Assembly: GCA_020630975.1 (NCBI GenBank)
Contig: JAHDID010000001.1
Span: 265,687-329,686 of the forward strand
Source: Verrucomicrobiota bacterium
GTDB taxonomy: Bacteria; Verrucomicrobiota; Verrucomicrobiia; Verrucomicrobiales; DEV007
Length of the DNA: 64,000 nucleotides
Direction: 5' to 3'
Shown: positions 52,693 through 60,307 of the stretch, piece after piece
Numbering within the stretch: the stretch's first letter is position 1
Layout of the letters: the number at the start of each line of letters is the position of its first letter
Notes under the pieces: generated by a model
Seen by the model: only the letters and a program-made list of their open reading frames with translations
Database searches by the model: none
Told to the model about the DNA's origin: nothing
Translations under genes and position numbers: made by a program

Positions 52693-52795
52693 CTCTTAAT
52701 CTTACTCCTAATCATAATCTTAATCTCCTCGCTGACCTCGGCCATTGGCTCTGCAGGGATTAAGATTAAGAGCAGGATTAAGATTGAGATTTTTT
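52693..52795. terminator. inverted TTAATCTTAATC repeat, likely bidirectional terminator
   Basis: A left arm (52693-52727, CTCTTAATCTTACTCC then TAATCATAATCTTAATC) and an inverted right arm (52756-52789, GATTAAGATTAAGAGC then AGGATTAAGATTGAG) can form a long imperfect hairpin, followed on the + strand by TTTTTT. It lies between two convergent genes and provides the last codons and stop TAA of the NYN gene. Elements of this wording are also frequent between genes in other PVC bacteria (general knowledge). Confidence 0.7.
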
Positions 52796-53593
52796 GGGGG
52801 CGTCCACCGGCTCGATCTTCAAAAACGCTGCCATCTCGGCAAATGGGATCTCGATGGTAAAATCGGTCACCTGCGTGAGCCGACGCGAGGTCCCACGCAG
52901 CTTCTTACCAGTGCGGAATTCATACTCCACATTGCCGACTTTCTTGCCCTTTTTCTGCAGCGCCTCGACTAGCGGCACATAGTCGCCATCGCTAGAAAAA
53001 AGCAGTGCCACATCGTAGTCCGCCTCCATCATCCCCACGGCTAGCGCCACATCGACACCCTTCTCTTTCTTTAGCTGTCGATCGACTAGACTACACAGCT
53101 GCCAGCCATGCCGGTGGATGAAAAAATTGGGCATACTCCGCGCCATCGCATCCTGCAGACTCTTCCACTCGGCCATGCGCCGATTCATCTCCGTCTGCCA
53201 CTCGTAGCAGCGAAACCGCTCATCCAGCAGCACGCCGTCCTTATCCTCGGCGCACTTGCATTTGCGATAGCGAGCCGCGATCCACTTGGCCCAGATCATC
53301 CGCCTTTTCCAAAGCTCGCGCTCACCCTCATCGCGGAATTTCACCATATCTTCTTTGCCCCAATCTATATGCGGCGTGAAGTCCAGATCGGCGATGGTAT
53401 ACCAGTGAACATCAAGGTCGGTCGCCTTTATCGAATTTGCCACCGAGCGGAATAGCCACTTCCACTTCGCCTTCCGAGGCAGATACTCAGCAGCCGATAT
53501 TTCATTGTAGAAAAGCGTCCGAATATTCGAAATCAGATTCTGACCATCGACAAAGATGGCGAGACGTCTTTCTGATTTCTGTGTGGGGCTCAT
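52778..53593 (-). CDS. NYN/PIN-like RNase domain protein
   Basis: I start this 271-residue protein at ATG 53593 (MSPTQKSERRLAIFVDGQNL); a second ATG eight codons upstream is possible. It has a NYN domain, a metal-dependent RNase fold related to PIN: the first acidic motif FVDGQNLISNIRTLFYN (about 14-30), then VDVALAVGMMEADYDVALLF and SSDGDYVPLVEALQKKGKKV (about 200-220). A lysine/tryptophan-rich middle part suggests RNA contact. It is probably cytoplasmic and cuts or processes RNA (inference). The extreme C-terminus lies within the inverted repeat. Confidence 0.85.
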   Translation of the reverse strand: MSPTQKSERRLAIFVDGQNLISNIRTLFYNEISAAEYLPRKAKWKWLFRSVANSIKATDLDVHWYTIADLDFTPHIDWGKEDMVKFRDEGERELWKRRMIWAKWIAARYRKCKCAEDKDGVLLDERFRCYEWQTEMNRRMAEWKSLQDAMARSMPNFFIHRHGWQLCSLVDRQLKKEKGVDVALAVGMMEADYDVALLFSSDGDYVPLVEALQKKGKKVGNVEYEFRTGKKLRGTSRRLTQVTDFTIEIPFAEMAAFLKIEPVDAPKKSQS

Positions 53594-53678
53594 TTTGGGC
53601 TGTGCGGGCGATACCACAGCGATAGATCAGCCCTTGGTCAAGCCTATTTCCCCTATTTCAGATAGCGTATTCGCAAAT

Positions 53679-53714
53679 TCAATAGGGTACAATTTTCATT
53701 CAATAGGGTACAAT
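53679..53714 (+). repeat. 21-bp-spaced doublet element, copy e
   Basis: TTCAATAGGGTACAATTTTC and ATTCAATAGGGTACAATG, with GGG at 53685 and 53706, 21 bp apart. It is in the gap between the divergent NYN and modA genes, and its end touches the first possible modA start. Confidence 0.88.
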
Positions 53715-53724
53715 GCCTCCTCTC

Positions 53725-54450
53725 ATGAGAAGGCACTACCTACTAGCCGCTCTAGCAGCCATCTACCTAACCGCATGCAGTCGAGCGACTCGCGAGGACG
53801 CCGGCACTACCGTATCTATCGCGACTGCTAGCAATTTCGCCGCCTGCATAGCAGATCTAGAGCACGCTTTTAGCAAAGTACATCCCGAGATCGACTGGGC
53901 TATCAGTGTCGGATCGAGCAGCCAGCTAGCAGCCCAGATCAGTCATGGCGCTCCATTTCACCTCTTCCTTTCCGCCGATCAGAAGCGAGTCGATGCCATC
54001 ATCGACTCGGGACAAGCGATAGCCGACACCCGTATCACCTATGCCTGGGGCCGTTTGGCTATCGTCGGCGTCGATCCCATTGACGCCATGCGACTAGCCA
54101 TAGCCAACCCCGAACTAGCACCGTATGGATTCGCAGCCCAACAGTGGCTAAAAGCCGAGAAGATGTGGCCCGAGCTCAGCGATCGACTAGTCATAGGACA
54201 GAGTGTCGGCCAAGCTTACCAATTCTATGCCTCGGGCAATGCCGACTCCGCCATCATAGCGCTCTCTCAGGCTGTCGCCGCCGATATCGATTTTCAGGCC
54301 ATCAGCCTCAAAGAGACCTCCCCCATCCCCCAGGAGGCGATCGCACTAGTCGATACCCCAGCCACACGCACTAGTATCGACTTTCTCTCAAGCGAGCTTG
54401 CGCAGCAGATCATCGAGCAGCATGGATACCGCCTACCGCGCAAAGAATAG
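53725..54450 (+). CDS. modA: molybdate ABC transporter, binding protein
   Basis: This protein picks up molybdate in the periplasm and gives it to ModB/ModC. The start at ATG 53725 (MRRHYLLAALAAIYLTACSR) gives a lipoprotein signal with lipid-accepting Cys. A longer start at 53713 is possible. Ligand-contact segments are TVSIATASNFAACIADLEHA, ISVGSSSQLAAQISHGAPFH, LFLSADQKRVDAIID and GQSVGQAYQFYASGNADSAI (Ser and Tyr residues that contact the oxyanion). The product is 241 residues, usual for ModA. It is followed with no gap by modB, giving the usual modABC order. Confidence 0.93.
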   Translation: MRRHYLLAALAAIYLTACSRATREDAGTTVSIATASNFAACIADLEHAFSKVHPEIDWAISVGSSSQLAAQISHGAPFHLFLSADQKRVDAIIDSGQAIADTRITYAWGRLAIVGVDPIDAMRLAIANPELAPYGFAAQQWLKAEKMWPELSDRLVIGQSVGQAYQFYASGNADSAIIALSQAVAADIDFQAISLKETSPIPQEAIALVDTPATRTSIDFLSSELAQQIIEQHGYRLPRKE

Positions 54451-55122
54451 ATGATACCGAGCCCAGAGGATCTAGTCGCGCTAGGCATCAGCCTAAAACT
54501 AGCCATCATCACCGTGGTGGCCTTACTCATCGTGGGCACACCTCTCGCCTGGTGGCTGGCTCGCTCGCGCTGGCGGGGGCGAGGCATCGTGGAGGCACTC
54601 GTAGCTCTACCTCTGGTGCTACCGCCTACCGTGCTCGGCTTTTACCTACTGCTCGCGCTGGGCGCCAACGGCCCCTTCAGTTGGCTGACGGGTGGCCGAT
54701 CTCTCGCCTTTTCTTTCCCCGGCCTCGTCATCGGCTCGATGATCTATTCTCTCCCCTTCGTCGTACAGCCACTGCAGCAGGCATTCGCTGCTATCGGCAG
54801 TCGACCACTCGAGGTCGCCGCCACCCTGCGCGCCTCGCCCTGGGATCGGTTTTGGACCGTCGCCGTGCCCCTCGCCCGCCCCGGCTTTCTCACCGCAGCT
54901 GTGCTAGGTCTAGCCCACACCCTCGGCGAGTTTGGCGTGGTCCTCATGATCGGTGGCAACATCCCCGGCGAGACCCGCGTCGCATCGATGGCCATCTACG
55001 AGCATGTCGAGGCCATGGAGTATGGCAGAGCCCACGCATTATCGGCAGTGCTGCTGGTGTTTTCTTTTTTGCTGCTGGTTTCTGTGTATGGGCTGCGCCG
55101 AGAGAAAAAATTGTTGGTATGA
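54451..55122 (+). CDS. modB: molybdate ABC transporter, permease
   Basis: This 223-residue inner-membrane protein forms the channel of the molybdate importer. It has about five hydrophobic segments and the family motifs LALGANGPFSWLTGGRSLAF and, in the coupling loop that touches ModC, RPLEVAATLRASPWDRFWTV (about 116-135), then LARPGFLTAAVLGLAHTLGE, FGVVLMIGGNIPGETR. It starts directly after the modA stop, and the stop TGA overlaps the modC start (ATGA), so the three genes are one translation-coupled operon. Confidence 0.95.
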   Translation: MIPSPEDLVALGISLKLAIITVVALLIVGTPLAWWLARSRWRGRGIVEALVALPLVLPPTVLGFYLLLALGANGPFSWLTGGRSLAFSFPGLVIGSMIYSLPFVVQPLQQAFAAIGSRPLEVAATLRASPWDRFWTVAVPLARPGFLTAAVLGLAHTLGEFGVVLMIGGNIPGETRVASMAIYEHVEAMEYGRAHALSAVLLVFSFLLLVSVYGLRREKKLLV

Positions 55123-56168
55123 GTATCGAACTACACTACCAGACCCAGCGCTCCGCCGACTTTTCACTAGATGTCGAGCTGGCGCTACCTAGCGCTGGAG
55201 TCTCTGTCATCTTCGGTCGATCAGGCGCTGGCAAGTCGACGCTACTACGCTCCATCGCTGGTCTGGAAAAGCCTAGCCACGAACGACTCTCTGTAGCTGG
55301 GCACGACTGGAGCCAGCTACCACCTCACCAGCGCGAGGTGGGTTTTGTCTTTCAGGAGCCCAGTCTGTTTCCCCACCTGACCGTGCGCCAAAACATCGCC
55401 TATGCGCGACGGCGAACTCCCCTGCCGAAAAATGAGATAAGCCCTAGCGAGCTCGGCATCGAGCACCTGCTCGATCGTATGCCCGACCAGCTATCTGGCG
55501 GCGAGCAGCAGCGAGTCGCCATCGCCCGCGCGCTAGCTAGCCAGCCTCGTCTGCTGCTGCTGGATGAACCCCTCTCTGCCCTCGATGCTGGCAGCCGAGC
55601 CGCCCTGATCGATCTGCTCCGCCGCATCAATGGCTCGCTAGAAATCCCGATCCTCTACGTGACCCACTCGCAGGAAGAGATGATGAGCCTCGGCGATCAC
55701 CTCGTGCTATTAGAAAACGGCAGAGTCATCACCCAAGGAACGCTCCCAGAGACTTGGCTCAGCTCTACCGCTCACGACGATCGCGATGTGATCTCCCGCA
55801 TCGAGGGAGAGGTTATTTCCCACGACGAGACTTATGGCCTGACCAAGGTCGACTTTGGCGGCGATGGTCCGATCTATCTGAGCGGCCCTGCCTCTTCCGC
55901 CGGAGCATCTGTGCGCATCCTGATCCGAGGTAGCGATGTCGGTCTGGCTTTGGAGAGACCTCAGCAGAGCAGTATACTGAATGTCTTTTCCGGACGCATC
56001 GTAGCGCTCAACCCGATGCCTGAGAGGCCACAAATCTCTGTCGAGCTATCCGTGGGCGAGCCTGAGCAGCGACTTTTCGCCCGAATCACCCAGAAATCCG
56101 CCGATGCCTTGGCACTAAAGGCCGATCAGACCGTATGGGTACAGGTGAAATCGGTGGCAATTGGTTAA
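55119..56168 (+). CDS. modC: molybdate ABC transporter, ATPase
   Basis: This 349-residue ATPase drives molybdate import. The start ATG 55119 overlaps the modB stop by 4 bp. Walker A is FGRSGAGKSTLLRSIAG (about 31-47), the Q-loop EVGFVFQEPSLFPHLTVRQN, the ABC signature QLSGGEQQRVAIARALASQP (about 128-147), Walker B RLLLLDEPLSALDAGSR, and the switch His YVTHSQEEMMSLGDHL. The C-terminal part (about 230-349) is the Mop/TOBE-type domain that binds molybdate and may lower transport when it is plentiful (PETWLSSTAHDDRDVISRIE onward). The gene ends 28 bp before the galK start. Confidence 0.96.
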   Translation: MSIELHYQTQRSADFSLDVELALPSAGVSVIFGRSGAGKSTLLRSIAGLEKPSHERLSVAGHDWSQLPPHQREVGFVFQEPSLFPHLTVRQNIAYARRRTPLPKNEISPSELGIEHLLDRMPDQLSGGEQQRVAIARALASQPRLLLLDEPLSALDAGSRAALIDLLRRINGSLEIPILYVTHSQEEMMSLGDHLVLLENGRVITQGTLPETWLSSTAHDDRDVISRIEGEVISHDETYGLTKVDFGGDGPIYLSGPASSAGASVRILIRGSDVGLALERPQQSSILNVFSGRIVALNPMPERPQISVELSVGEPEQRLFARITQKSADALALKADQTVWVQVKSVAIG

Positions 56169-56196
56169 ATCCGAGTATTTTTTTCAAAGCTTCATT

Positions 56197-57315
56197 ATGT
56201 CTGCAAAACACATCCAAGTCCTATCACCCGGCCGCACCAATCTCATCGGTGAGCACATCGACTATCTGGGGGGCAATGTGCTACCAGCAGCTATCGATCT
56301 GGCCATCACACTGGACGCGACCTGCACCAGCGAGAGTAGCACCGGCAAGATCATCAGCCGCCTCGGCGATCCCGAGATCACAGGCGAGATCGATCTGAAT
56401 GATCTGAGCCGTCGAGATGATCCCGATCTGCTCTGGCAAAACTACATCATCGGAGTGTTATTCGGCTACCAGCAGCTAGGCTACGAGATCCCAGGATTTG
56501 AGTGTACCCTCACCACCACGCTACCTATCGGTGCCGGCCTCAGTGCCAGCGCTGCTCTGGAGACCGCCTTTGGCGTGATGGTCGAGGCCTACAACGATAA
56601 GCCACTCTCAGCTGCCGAGCGCGCCAGCCTCTGCCAAAAAGCCGAGCACGACTATGCGGGCGTGCCCTGCGGGATCATGGATCAGCTAGCTGTCAGTGCC
56701 GGGCAGGATGGGCACGCGATCTTGATCGACTGCGATACGCTAGAGACTCAGGCGATATCGATCCCAGAGGGTATGTCCATCGTCCTAGCACGCACCGGTG
56801 TCAGCCACTCCCTAGCCGATGGCGAATACGCCAAACGCCGCGCCGACTGCGAAGCCGCTCTCGAGATACTCGGCCAGCCTGAGTGGGTCCAGGTCGACAT
56901 GGATCAGGTCGAAGCGAAAAAAGACGAACTCGGCGATCGACTCTACCGCCGCTCTCGCCATGCCGTGACCGAGATCGCTCGTGTCGGACAATTTGTGACC
57001 AGCCTACAGAATGGCGACCGAGAGGCACTCAGCCGTCTCATGCACGAGGGCCATGCCTCGCTACGCGACGACTACGAGGTCTCCTGTCCCGAGCTCGATG
57101 TCCTGGTGGAGGCTGGCTACGACTTTGGTGCAGAGAATGGCCACGTCGCCTCTCGTATGACTGGTGGTGGCTTTGGTGGCTCGACCGTGAATCTGGTAGA
57201 AGACCATGCCGCCCAAGCTCTGATCGATCACCTCACCGCTGCCTATGTGGAGAAATTTGGTAACAAGCCCGACTGCTACCACGTGCAGGCTAGCGATGGT
57301 GCCCGCACCATCTAA
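56197..57315 (+). CDS. galK: galactokinase
   Basis: This 372-residue enzyme phosphorylates galactose at C1 with ATP, the first step of the Leloir pathway. I start it at ATG 56197 (MSAKHIQVLSPGRTNLIGEH); an earlier in-frame start would overlap modC. The motifs are PGRTNLIGEHIDYLGGNVLP (GHMP galactokinase signature, about 11-30), TLPIGAGLSASAALETAFGV (phosphate loop, about 107-126), CQKAEHDYAGVPCGIMDQLA with the catalytic Asp region, and ARMTGGGFGGSTVNL-like motif SRMTGGGFGGSTVNL. It lies 28 bp after modC and may share the transcript. The usual gal partners are not in the window. Confidence 0.95.
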   Translation: MSAKHIQVLSPGRTNLIGEHIDYLGGNVLPAAIDLAITLDATCTSESSTGKIISRLGDPEITGEIDLNDLSRRDDPDLLWQNYIIGVLFGYQQLGYEIPGFECTLTTTLPIGAGLSASAALETAFGVMVEAYNDKPLSAAERASLCQKAEHDYAGVPCGIMDQLAVSAGQDGHAILIDCDTLETQAISIPEGMSIVLARTGVSHSLADGEYAKRRADCEAALEILGQPEWVQVDMDQVEAKKDELGDRLYRRSRHAVTEIARVGQFVTSLQNGDREALSRLMHEGHASLRDDYEVSCPELDVLVEAGYDFGAENGHVASRMTGGGFGGSTVNLVEDHAAQALIDHLTAAYVEKFGNKPDCYHVQASDGARTI

Positions 57316-57337
57316 AGGCATCTAAAAGAGGCATCTT

Positions 57338-58027
57338 GTGAGCACCGCTTTTCCCAACCGGGCCGAGTCCATCGCCGATATCGTCTCTCGTGCGGAGCTA
57401 GATATCGAGTCGCTCTGCCAGCCGATTCAGCCATGCCAACTGGCCACCTGTCGTGGCACCTGCTGCCACGATGGGGTGTATCTGAGTGGTGAGGAGGCGG
57501 AGACGATCCGCACCATCACCACCGATCTGGCCGACGACTTCACCGACATGGGCCTAGACCTACCCGAGCGGGTCGTGGTGTATGGTCGCTTTCGCGATAT
57601 CGCTTCTGGCCCCAAGACAGCGACCCGCCCCGCCCCGATGCATGATATGGTGGCCGACTACCCTAGCCACTTCGCCGATACCAACTGCGTCTTTCTCCTA
57701 CCCGACGCCCGCTGTGCCCTGCAAGCCATAGCGATGGATCGCGGTATGTCGGCCTGGCACTACAAGCCTTTCACCTGCTGGATCCATCCTCTGCACTTCG
57801 AGCGAGGCCAAAATGGCCAGCCCGTACTGACTCTCCCTAGCGCCGAGACCGATCCGCACACCTTTCCCGACTACCCCGGATTTAGCTCGCAGACACACTG
57901 TGGCAGGATCTGTAGCGAGGGAGGAAAGCCCGCCTACCAAGTCCTCGAAGCCGAGCTCCGCCAGTTAGGTGAGCTAGGCAGTCGAGATCTCTTGTGGGAA
58001 ATCGAACAGGCTCTGGCAGCCAAATAG
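57338..58027 (+). CDS. cysteine-rich YkgJ/DUF3109-like protein
   Basis: This 229-residue protein starts with GTG at 57338. It carries cysteine clusters typical of the zinc/iron-chelating YkgJ/DUF3109 families: CQPIQPCQLATCRGTCCHDG (about 27-46), then NCVFLLPDARCALQAIAMDR with GMSAWHYKPFTCWIHPLHFE (about 108-150), and CGRICSEGG near the C-terminus. The pattern can hold a metal or an iron-sulfur cluster, but no reaction is known. It is 22 bp after galK and may be in the same transcript. The Cys count is too high and too regular for chance. Confidence 0.8.
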   Translation: MSTAFPNRAESIADIVSRAELDIESLCQPIQPCQLATCRGTCCHDGVYLSGEEAETIRTITTDLADDFTDMGLDLPERVVVYGRFRDIASGPKTATRPAPMHDMVADYPSHFADTNCVFLLPDARCALQAIAMDRGMSAWHYKPFTCWIHPLHFERGQNGQPVLTLPSAETDPHTFPDYPGFSSQTHCGRICSEGGKPAYQVLEAELRQLGELGSRDLLWEIEQALAAK

Positions 58028-58028
58028 A

Positions 58029-58451
58029 CTAGGGCAGCACCAGCGGCGGCCGAGCTGCCTTTTGGCGCATCTTATCGATGGCCCAGTGCACTGGCTTCCT
58101 GCGGATCAGCCACAGCTCCAGCTTACGCTTTCCAGGAAAGTCCATCACCGCTAGACCGATCAAGATCGTCAGTAGCCCCTGGCCGGGCAACACACACATC
58201 AGGAGACCACCGATCACCAGCAGCGCTCCTGCGAAATTCTTCAAAGCGACTCCTGTCACTCGCCACGCCGGATGCCGCACGCCCATCGACTGCTCGGCAT
58301 CGCGCTCTGCGAGAAAATAATCTGCCTGCATGCGCACCACTAGGACCGGCACGATGATCATGCTGGCCACCACCATCACCACAGATCCGATGCCCAACCA
58401 AGTGAGCCAGACCTGATTGGACTCCAACCAAGATAGAACTTCTTCAATCAC
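58029..58451 (-). CDS. PGPGW-type membrane protein
   Basis: This 140-residue protein has two or three transmembrane segments (about 16-40; TWLGIGSVVMVVASMIIVPV, and about 73-99; FAGALLVIGGLLMCVLPGQG). Between the last helix and the tail it shows LPGQGLLTILIGLAVMDFPG followed by KRKLELWLIRRKPVHWAIDK, which match the PGPGW family of small membrane proteins with unknown function, where PGPGW is replaced by PGQGL here. It is probably in the inner membrane. It is convergent with the 57338 gene, which ends 1 bp before its stop. Confidence 0.8.
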   Translation of the reverse strand: MIEEVLSWLESNQVWLTWLGIGSVVMVVASMIIVPVLVVRMQADYFLAERDAEQSMGVRHPAWRVTGVALKNFAGALLVIGGLLMCVLPGQGLLTILIGLAVMDFPGKRKLELWLIRRKPVHWAIDKMRQKAARPPLVLP

Positions 58452-58557
58452 GCTGGCTATGATGGCAGCGAGTCGCCCACCTCGCCACTACATCTGCATA
58501 GAAGTTTTGTAAACGGGTCTGTAGTCTGACCGGACCGAGGATCTTTCCCAAAACGGT

Positions 58558-58591
58558 GCTATAGGACCTATCAGTCTTATTGGCCCTATAG
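58558..58591 (-). repeat. 11-bp inverted repeat
   Basis: GCTATAGGACC and GGCCCTATAGC flank 12 bases (one A:C mismatch on the + strand, a G:U pair in minus-strand RNA). It lies between the outer-membrane gene and the PGPGW gene. The other bases of 58452-58696 show only the hairpin at 58624. Confidence 0.55.
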
Positions 58592-58623
58592 CATTGGCCT
58601 GGCAGCCTACCAAACAACAGCAA

Positions 58624-58650
58624 GCGAGACGGCCACATGGACCGTCCCGC
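58624..58650 (-). terminator. probable terminator of the outer-membrane gene
   Basis: GCGGGACGG and CCGTCTCGC pair with one G:U on the minus strand around GTCCATGTGG-type loop bases and are followed by TTGCTGTTGTTTGG, a T-rich run. It lies 47 bp after the stop of the minus-strand beta-barrel gene. Confidence 0.6.
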
Positions 58651-58696
58651 TAGACTTAGACTTAAGATAAAAGTGCTGTTGTTGAAATAATAGGGC

Positions 58697-59449
58697 TTAG
58701 AAATCCAAGCTCAAAGACACACCGCCGTGGAAGAGATCTCCAGCAGAGATAGGTCCACCGCGCTGGGTATCATTGTAAGCGACGTATGGAGTCAATGTGG
58801 TGCGGCAATTCAGCGCGATAGGCAAGCCGGCAGACGCAAAGATCTGGCCAACACCACTGTCATTTCCGCTGGTGCCAAAACCATCGAAGTAACCGACACC
58901 TGCAGCGAGGTCCAGAGCGACTTTCTCTGCTAGGTCGTAACTCTTGGAGAGGCTAGCCTCGTGGTACCAATACTCATTGGTGATGTCGTAAGCCGTGAAT
59001 AGTGATAGACCTACGATACCCAAATCTCTATCCAGCCCCAGAGAGAACTCGTGCGCATCGATAGCATTAGGAAATGAGTAATAAGTGTATCCAACAGAAG
59101 GATCAAAACCTAGAACGCTAGGCAACGCATAGGAGGCGTAAAGATCGGTCTCGCTCTCGAATCCCGCACCGACACCCGTATCTGAAAGATCCATGATGCT
59201 CCAGGTACCGATAGTCAGATCACCAAATGAGTAGCTCAGATCAAACCAAACCGAATCTTCGGCGAAGCGCTGGCCGCGCCAGACGTAGTCGGTCTCGTAG
59301 CCAAACGCTGCGCTAAAACCGAGATTGCACTCGTCGGCACAGCAATCCACAGGAGCTTTAGCCGTGCAAGGCATAGCGACCTCGCCAGCAGTAGCAGCCG
59401 AGGCAGATAGGGTAGCAGTTAAAATAGTAGTTAGTAGTAGTCTATTCAT
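58697..59449 (-). CDS. outer-membrane beta-barrel protein, TorF-like
   Basis: This 250-residue protein has a signal peptide (LLLTTILTATLSASAATA) and then alternating hydrophobic strands ending in the aromatic C-terminus LSLDF required for barrel insertion. The segments GFSAAFGYETDYVWRGQRFA, YASYALPSVLGFDPSVGYTY and AYDITNEYWYHEASLSKSYD are like TorF-type putative porins. It is likely a small pore or an anchor in the outer membrane. Two Cys residues near the mature N-terminus (VDCCADECNL) are unusual. It has its own leader region and a terminator, so it is a single gene. Confidence 0.85.
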   Translation of the reverse strand: MNRLLLTTILTATLSASAATAGEVAMPCTAKAPVDCCADECNLGFSAAFGYETDYVWRGQRFAEDSVWFDLSYSFGDLTIGTWSIMDLSDTGVGAGFESETDLYASYALPSVLGFDPSVGYTYYSFPNAIDAHEFSLGLDRDLGIVGLSLFTAYDITNEYWYHEASLSKSYDLAEKVALDLAAGVGYFDGFGTSGNDSGVGQIFASAGLPIALNCRTTLTPYVAYNDTQRGGPISAGDLFHGGVSLSLDF

Positions 59450-59548
59450 ATCTTTGTAGTGTTGGTCAGTCTCAAGTGACTACACCTTCACAAAGCAACT
59501 ACTGGGCCAACTTGACTGAAAAATGAGAAAAAGCTCAGCTATGCAAAA

Positions 59549-60283
59549 TCACTTGAGCGAATGACTCAACAACCAGCGATACACCTCTGGATTTGCATAG
59601 GTCTGAGTGAAGCTATCGTGCCCCACCCCAGAATAAGTCGTTAACTTGGCGTCGCCACCTGCCGCCTGCACCGCTTCGACCATCTCGCGCGAGCGCTCGA
59701 TCGGCACGATGTAATCCGCATCGCCATGGAATGCCCAGATCGGCCCCACGTCGCTCATATGTGCTCCCCACTCTGGAGAGCCACCACCACAGATAGGCAC
59801 AGCTGCAGCAAAGCGATCGCCATGCACAGCCATCGTCGCCCAGGTGCCATAGCCTCCCATGCTCAGACCTGTCAGGTAGACCCGCCGCTCGTCGATGCGA
59901 TAAGTCTCAAGCAAATGATCGAGAAGCAGAGCCAAATCATCAGGATGCCAACAGCGCTGCCACGGGTACTTCGACAGTGCCTGCGGCGAAGCCACGACAA
60001 AGTCGAAGTCCTCTTTTTCATCCAACACCGGCGGTAGGCCATTAGCCTTCACCTGCTCGATATCCCTGCCACGCCGACTACTGCCGTGCAGGTAGATGAT
60101 CAAAGGCAGCTTTTTCTCACTGGTCTCATAGCGCTCGGGCAGGTAGAGCCAGTAGCGCTCATTCATATTATCCAGCTCCGTCGCCACCTCATCTGGGAGC
60201 TGCTGCACCGTCTGATCTGCCTGCGCAGTCACACTCCACACCAACATCAGAGTGATAAATGACAGAAAAAACCTCATACCCAC
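59549..60283 (-). CDS. secreted alpha/beta-hydrolase (esterase-like)
   Basis: This 244-residue protein has a signal peptide (FFLSFITLMLVWSVTAQA) and an alpha/beta-hydrolase fold of the phospholipase/carboxylesterase or PHB-depolymerase-like type. The strand LPLIIYLHGSSRRGRD gives the oxyanion-hole HG, GLSMGGYG (139-146) holds the nucleophile Ser141, FHGDADYIVP (185-194) the acid, and SGVGHDSFTQ the His222. So a complete catalytic triad is present and it should be active outside the cytoplasm on an ester bond, possibly of a polysaccharide. It is 24 bp from the sugar-permease gene on the same strand and may be in one operon with it. Confidence 0.88.
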   Translation of the reverse strand: MGMRFFLSFITLMLVWSVTAQADQTVQQLPDEVATELDNMNERYWLYLPERYETSEKKLPLIIYLHGSSRRGRDIEQVKANGLPPVLDEKEDFDFVVASPQALSKYPWQRCWHPDDLALLLDHLLETYRIDERRVYLTGLSMGGYGTWATMAVHGDRFAAAVPICGGGSPEWGAHMSDVGPIWAFHGDADYIVPIERSREMVEAVQAAGGDAKLTTYSGVGHDSFTQTYANPEVYRWLLSHSLK

Positions 60284-60307
60284 ACAAATCTAAAGAGGAC
60301 GCGAAAA

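Noticed and set aside
54552-55118. Long plus-strand frame in front of modC
   Set aside because: It is the modC frame read upstream through modB; the ATGA overlap fixes the real modC start at 55119.
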